A stretch of 64,000 bases of DNA from Ruegeria lacuscaerulensis (lineage in GTDB: Bacteria; Pseudomonadota; Alphaproteobacteria; Rhodobacterales; Rhodobacteraceae). Position numbers and translations under genes: made by a program. This document shows, in pieces, positions 63,280 through 64,000 of this stretch. The DNA is taken from positions 1-64,000 of the forward strand of contig NZ_WQGO01000012.1 of NCBI RefSeq assembly GCF_013034685.1. The letters run 5' to 3'. Every line of letters starts with the position of its first letter. The first letter of the stretch is position 1. A model generated the notes under the pieces. It was not told where the DNA came from. It was given only the letters and a program-made list of their open reading frames with translations, and did no database searches.

Positions 63280-64000
63280 TTATGGCCGGTTCAATGCCAG
63301 CGAATATATTTCTACTAACTCTTCTCTTCCGCGAAGTTTATGCGCGCCAACGCGCTCAAATTCTATTGGGTCGACCAATGCGCTTCGCACTGAACTGGAA
63401 ACAAGAATATTCACTTCGCCGTTTGCATTGCCCAGAACTCTTCCGGCTTCCTCTAGACGTTGGGCGACATTCACCGCGTCTCCAACTACGGTATAGCTGA
63501 GCCTCCCTTCGCTACCGATATTTCCAACGACCACGCGACCGATGTGGATACCTATGCGCAGCCTAACTGAATATGCTAAGCCCACATCTACTCGCCTATG
63601 TTGATTGTAGTCCGCAATCCACTTCCCGATATCAATCGCCGCGTTGCAAGCCAAGTCGGCCGCATCGTCTTGATGTTCCAGAGCACCCCAGATCGCCATC
63701 ACAGAGTCTCCAATAAATTTGTCGATGGTACCACGGTTATTTTGGATACAGCTGGCCAACCCTGCAAAATGATCATTCAGAAACGATGCCGTTTGAGGAG
63801 CTGTGAGATGTTCCGACAATGTCGTAAACTCAACAATATCTGTGAACATAATAACCACGTCCCGGTGGGAAGACTTTGTCTGCTTCCCTGCGTTTTGACG
63901 CATTAATTGTCTTACCAACCGTTTTGGCACATAGAGTTCAAACCAGCGCAGACCCTCGAGCATGAAATTGTACGAGCGTGCCGCCTCATCCAATTCCCGG
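63280..64000 (-). CDS. Receptor-type adenylate cyclase, inverted copy (partial)
   Basis: The stop is at 63280 and the gene runs off the window. Residues about 379-617 of the cyclase at 53274-55127 are present without change in the encoded protein. Catalytic residues are intact. The 5' part lies beyond 64000. It faces left, opposite to the first copy. Confidence 0.85.
   Translation of the reverse strand, partial: RELDEAARSYNFMLEGLRWFELYVPKRLVRQLMRQNAGKQTKSSHRDVVIMFTDIVEFTTLSEHLTAPQTASFLNDHFAGLASCIQNNRGTIDKFIGDSVMAIWGALEHQDDAADLACNAAIDIGKWIADYNQHRRVDVGLAYSVRLRIGIHIGRVVVGNIGSEGRLSYTVVGDAVNVAQRLEEAGRVLGNANGEVNILVSSSVRSALVDPIEFERVGAHKLRGREELVEIYSLALNRP

Noticed and set aside
1..64000. CRISPR array
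   Set aside because: No regularly spaced identical short repeats with unique spacers were seen. The repeated units present are REP-like or att-type.

Overview
The window looks like chromosome of a Rhodobacterales bacterium of the Roseobacter/Ruegeria type. The grounds are the gene set and order: class II ribonucleotide reductase (nrdJ), a hisS-hisZ-hisG operon with short-form HisG, slyX next to dnaE, xdhABC with a BMP-type ABC importer, a dimethylglycine-dehydrogenase-like GcvT protein, and DUF1489, DUF938 and DUF1059 proteins. GC-rich coding in the middle also fits. No taxonomic search was possible. Base composition was judged by eye only.

Region 1 (about 0.1-18.3 kb) is an accessory-looking block of mostly single genes. 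It starts with an AraC regulator divergent from a Tat-exported Asp/Glu racemase-like protein and an OprB-like porin. Then follow a class III adenylate cyclase fused to TolB-like and TPR domains, DUF1059 and GFA proteins, two LysR regulators, two rhodanese/sulfurtransferases, two TPR proteins, two SAM methyltransferases, a MaoC hydratase, an AhpD-like protein and two small ORFs. Region 2 (18.4-28.7 kb) is housekeeping: nrdJ behind a tandem NrdR-box candidate, DUF1489, hisSZG, slyX and dnaE.

Region 3 (29-38.5 kb) is one purine-utilisation operon: xdhA-xdhB-xdhC, then a two-domain ABC ATPase, two permeases and a BMP-family binding protein, closed by a strong terminator. xdhA carries an in-frame copy of a REP-like palindrome that also occurs, more or less decayed, at 35.3 kb and as an inverted pair at 43.9-44.2 kb. 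Region 4 (38.6-52.7 kb) holds a second cyclase-TolB-TPR protein, an HlyD-type pair, a D-amino-acid-dehydrogenase-like flavoprotein with a DUF938 protein, a GcvT-type flavoprotein, a D-2-hydroxyacid (lactate/glycolate-type) dehydrogenase, gamma-glutamyltransferase, a 2-hydroxyacid dehydrogenase, an SH3-like protein and a haloalkane dehalogenase.

Region 5 (52.9-64 kb) is the most unusual part: a genomic island at the 3' end of tRNA-Gln(UUG). A 155-bp direct repeat (53026-53180 and 62934-63088, constant offset 9908 bp) includes the tRNA 3' end. An inverted, more diverged copy lies at 55319-55477. Inside are a tyrosine recombinase with three tiny coupled genes, and a surface-lipoprotein module: a TbpB-like lipoprotein followed by a Slam-like outer-membrane protein. 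Three more predicted lipoproteins are nearby. A receptor-type adenylate cyclase plus an HNH-nuclease fragment sits just after the left repeat. The same pair reappears, inverted, just after the right repeat and runs off the window end. The cassette is therefore present in both orientations relative to the same repeat, which suggests an invertible or duplicated cyclase cassette.
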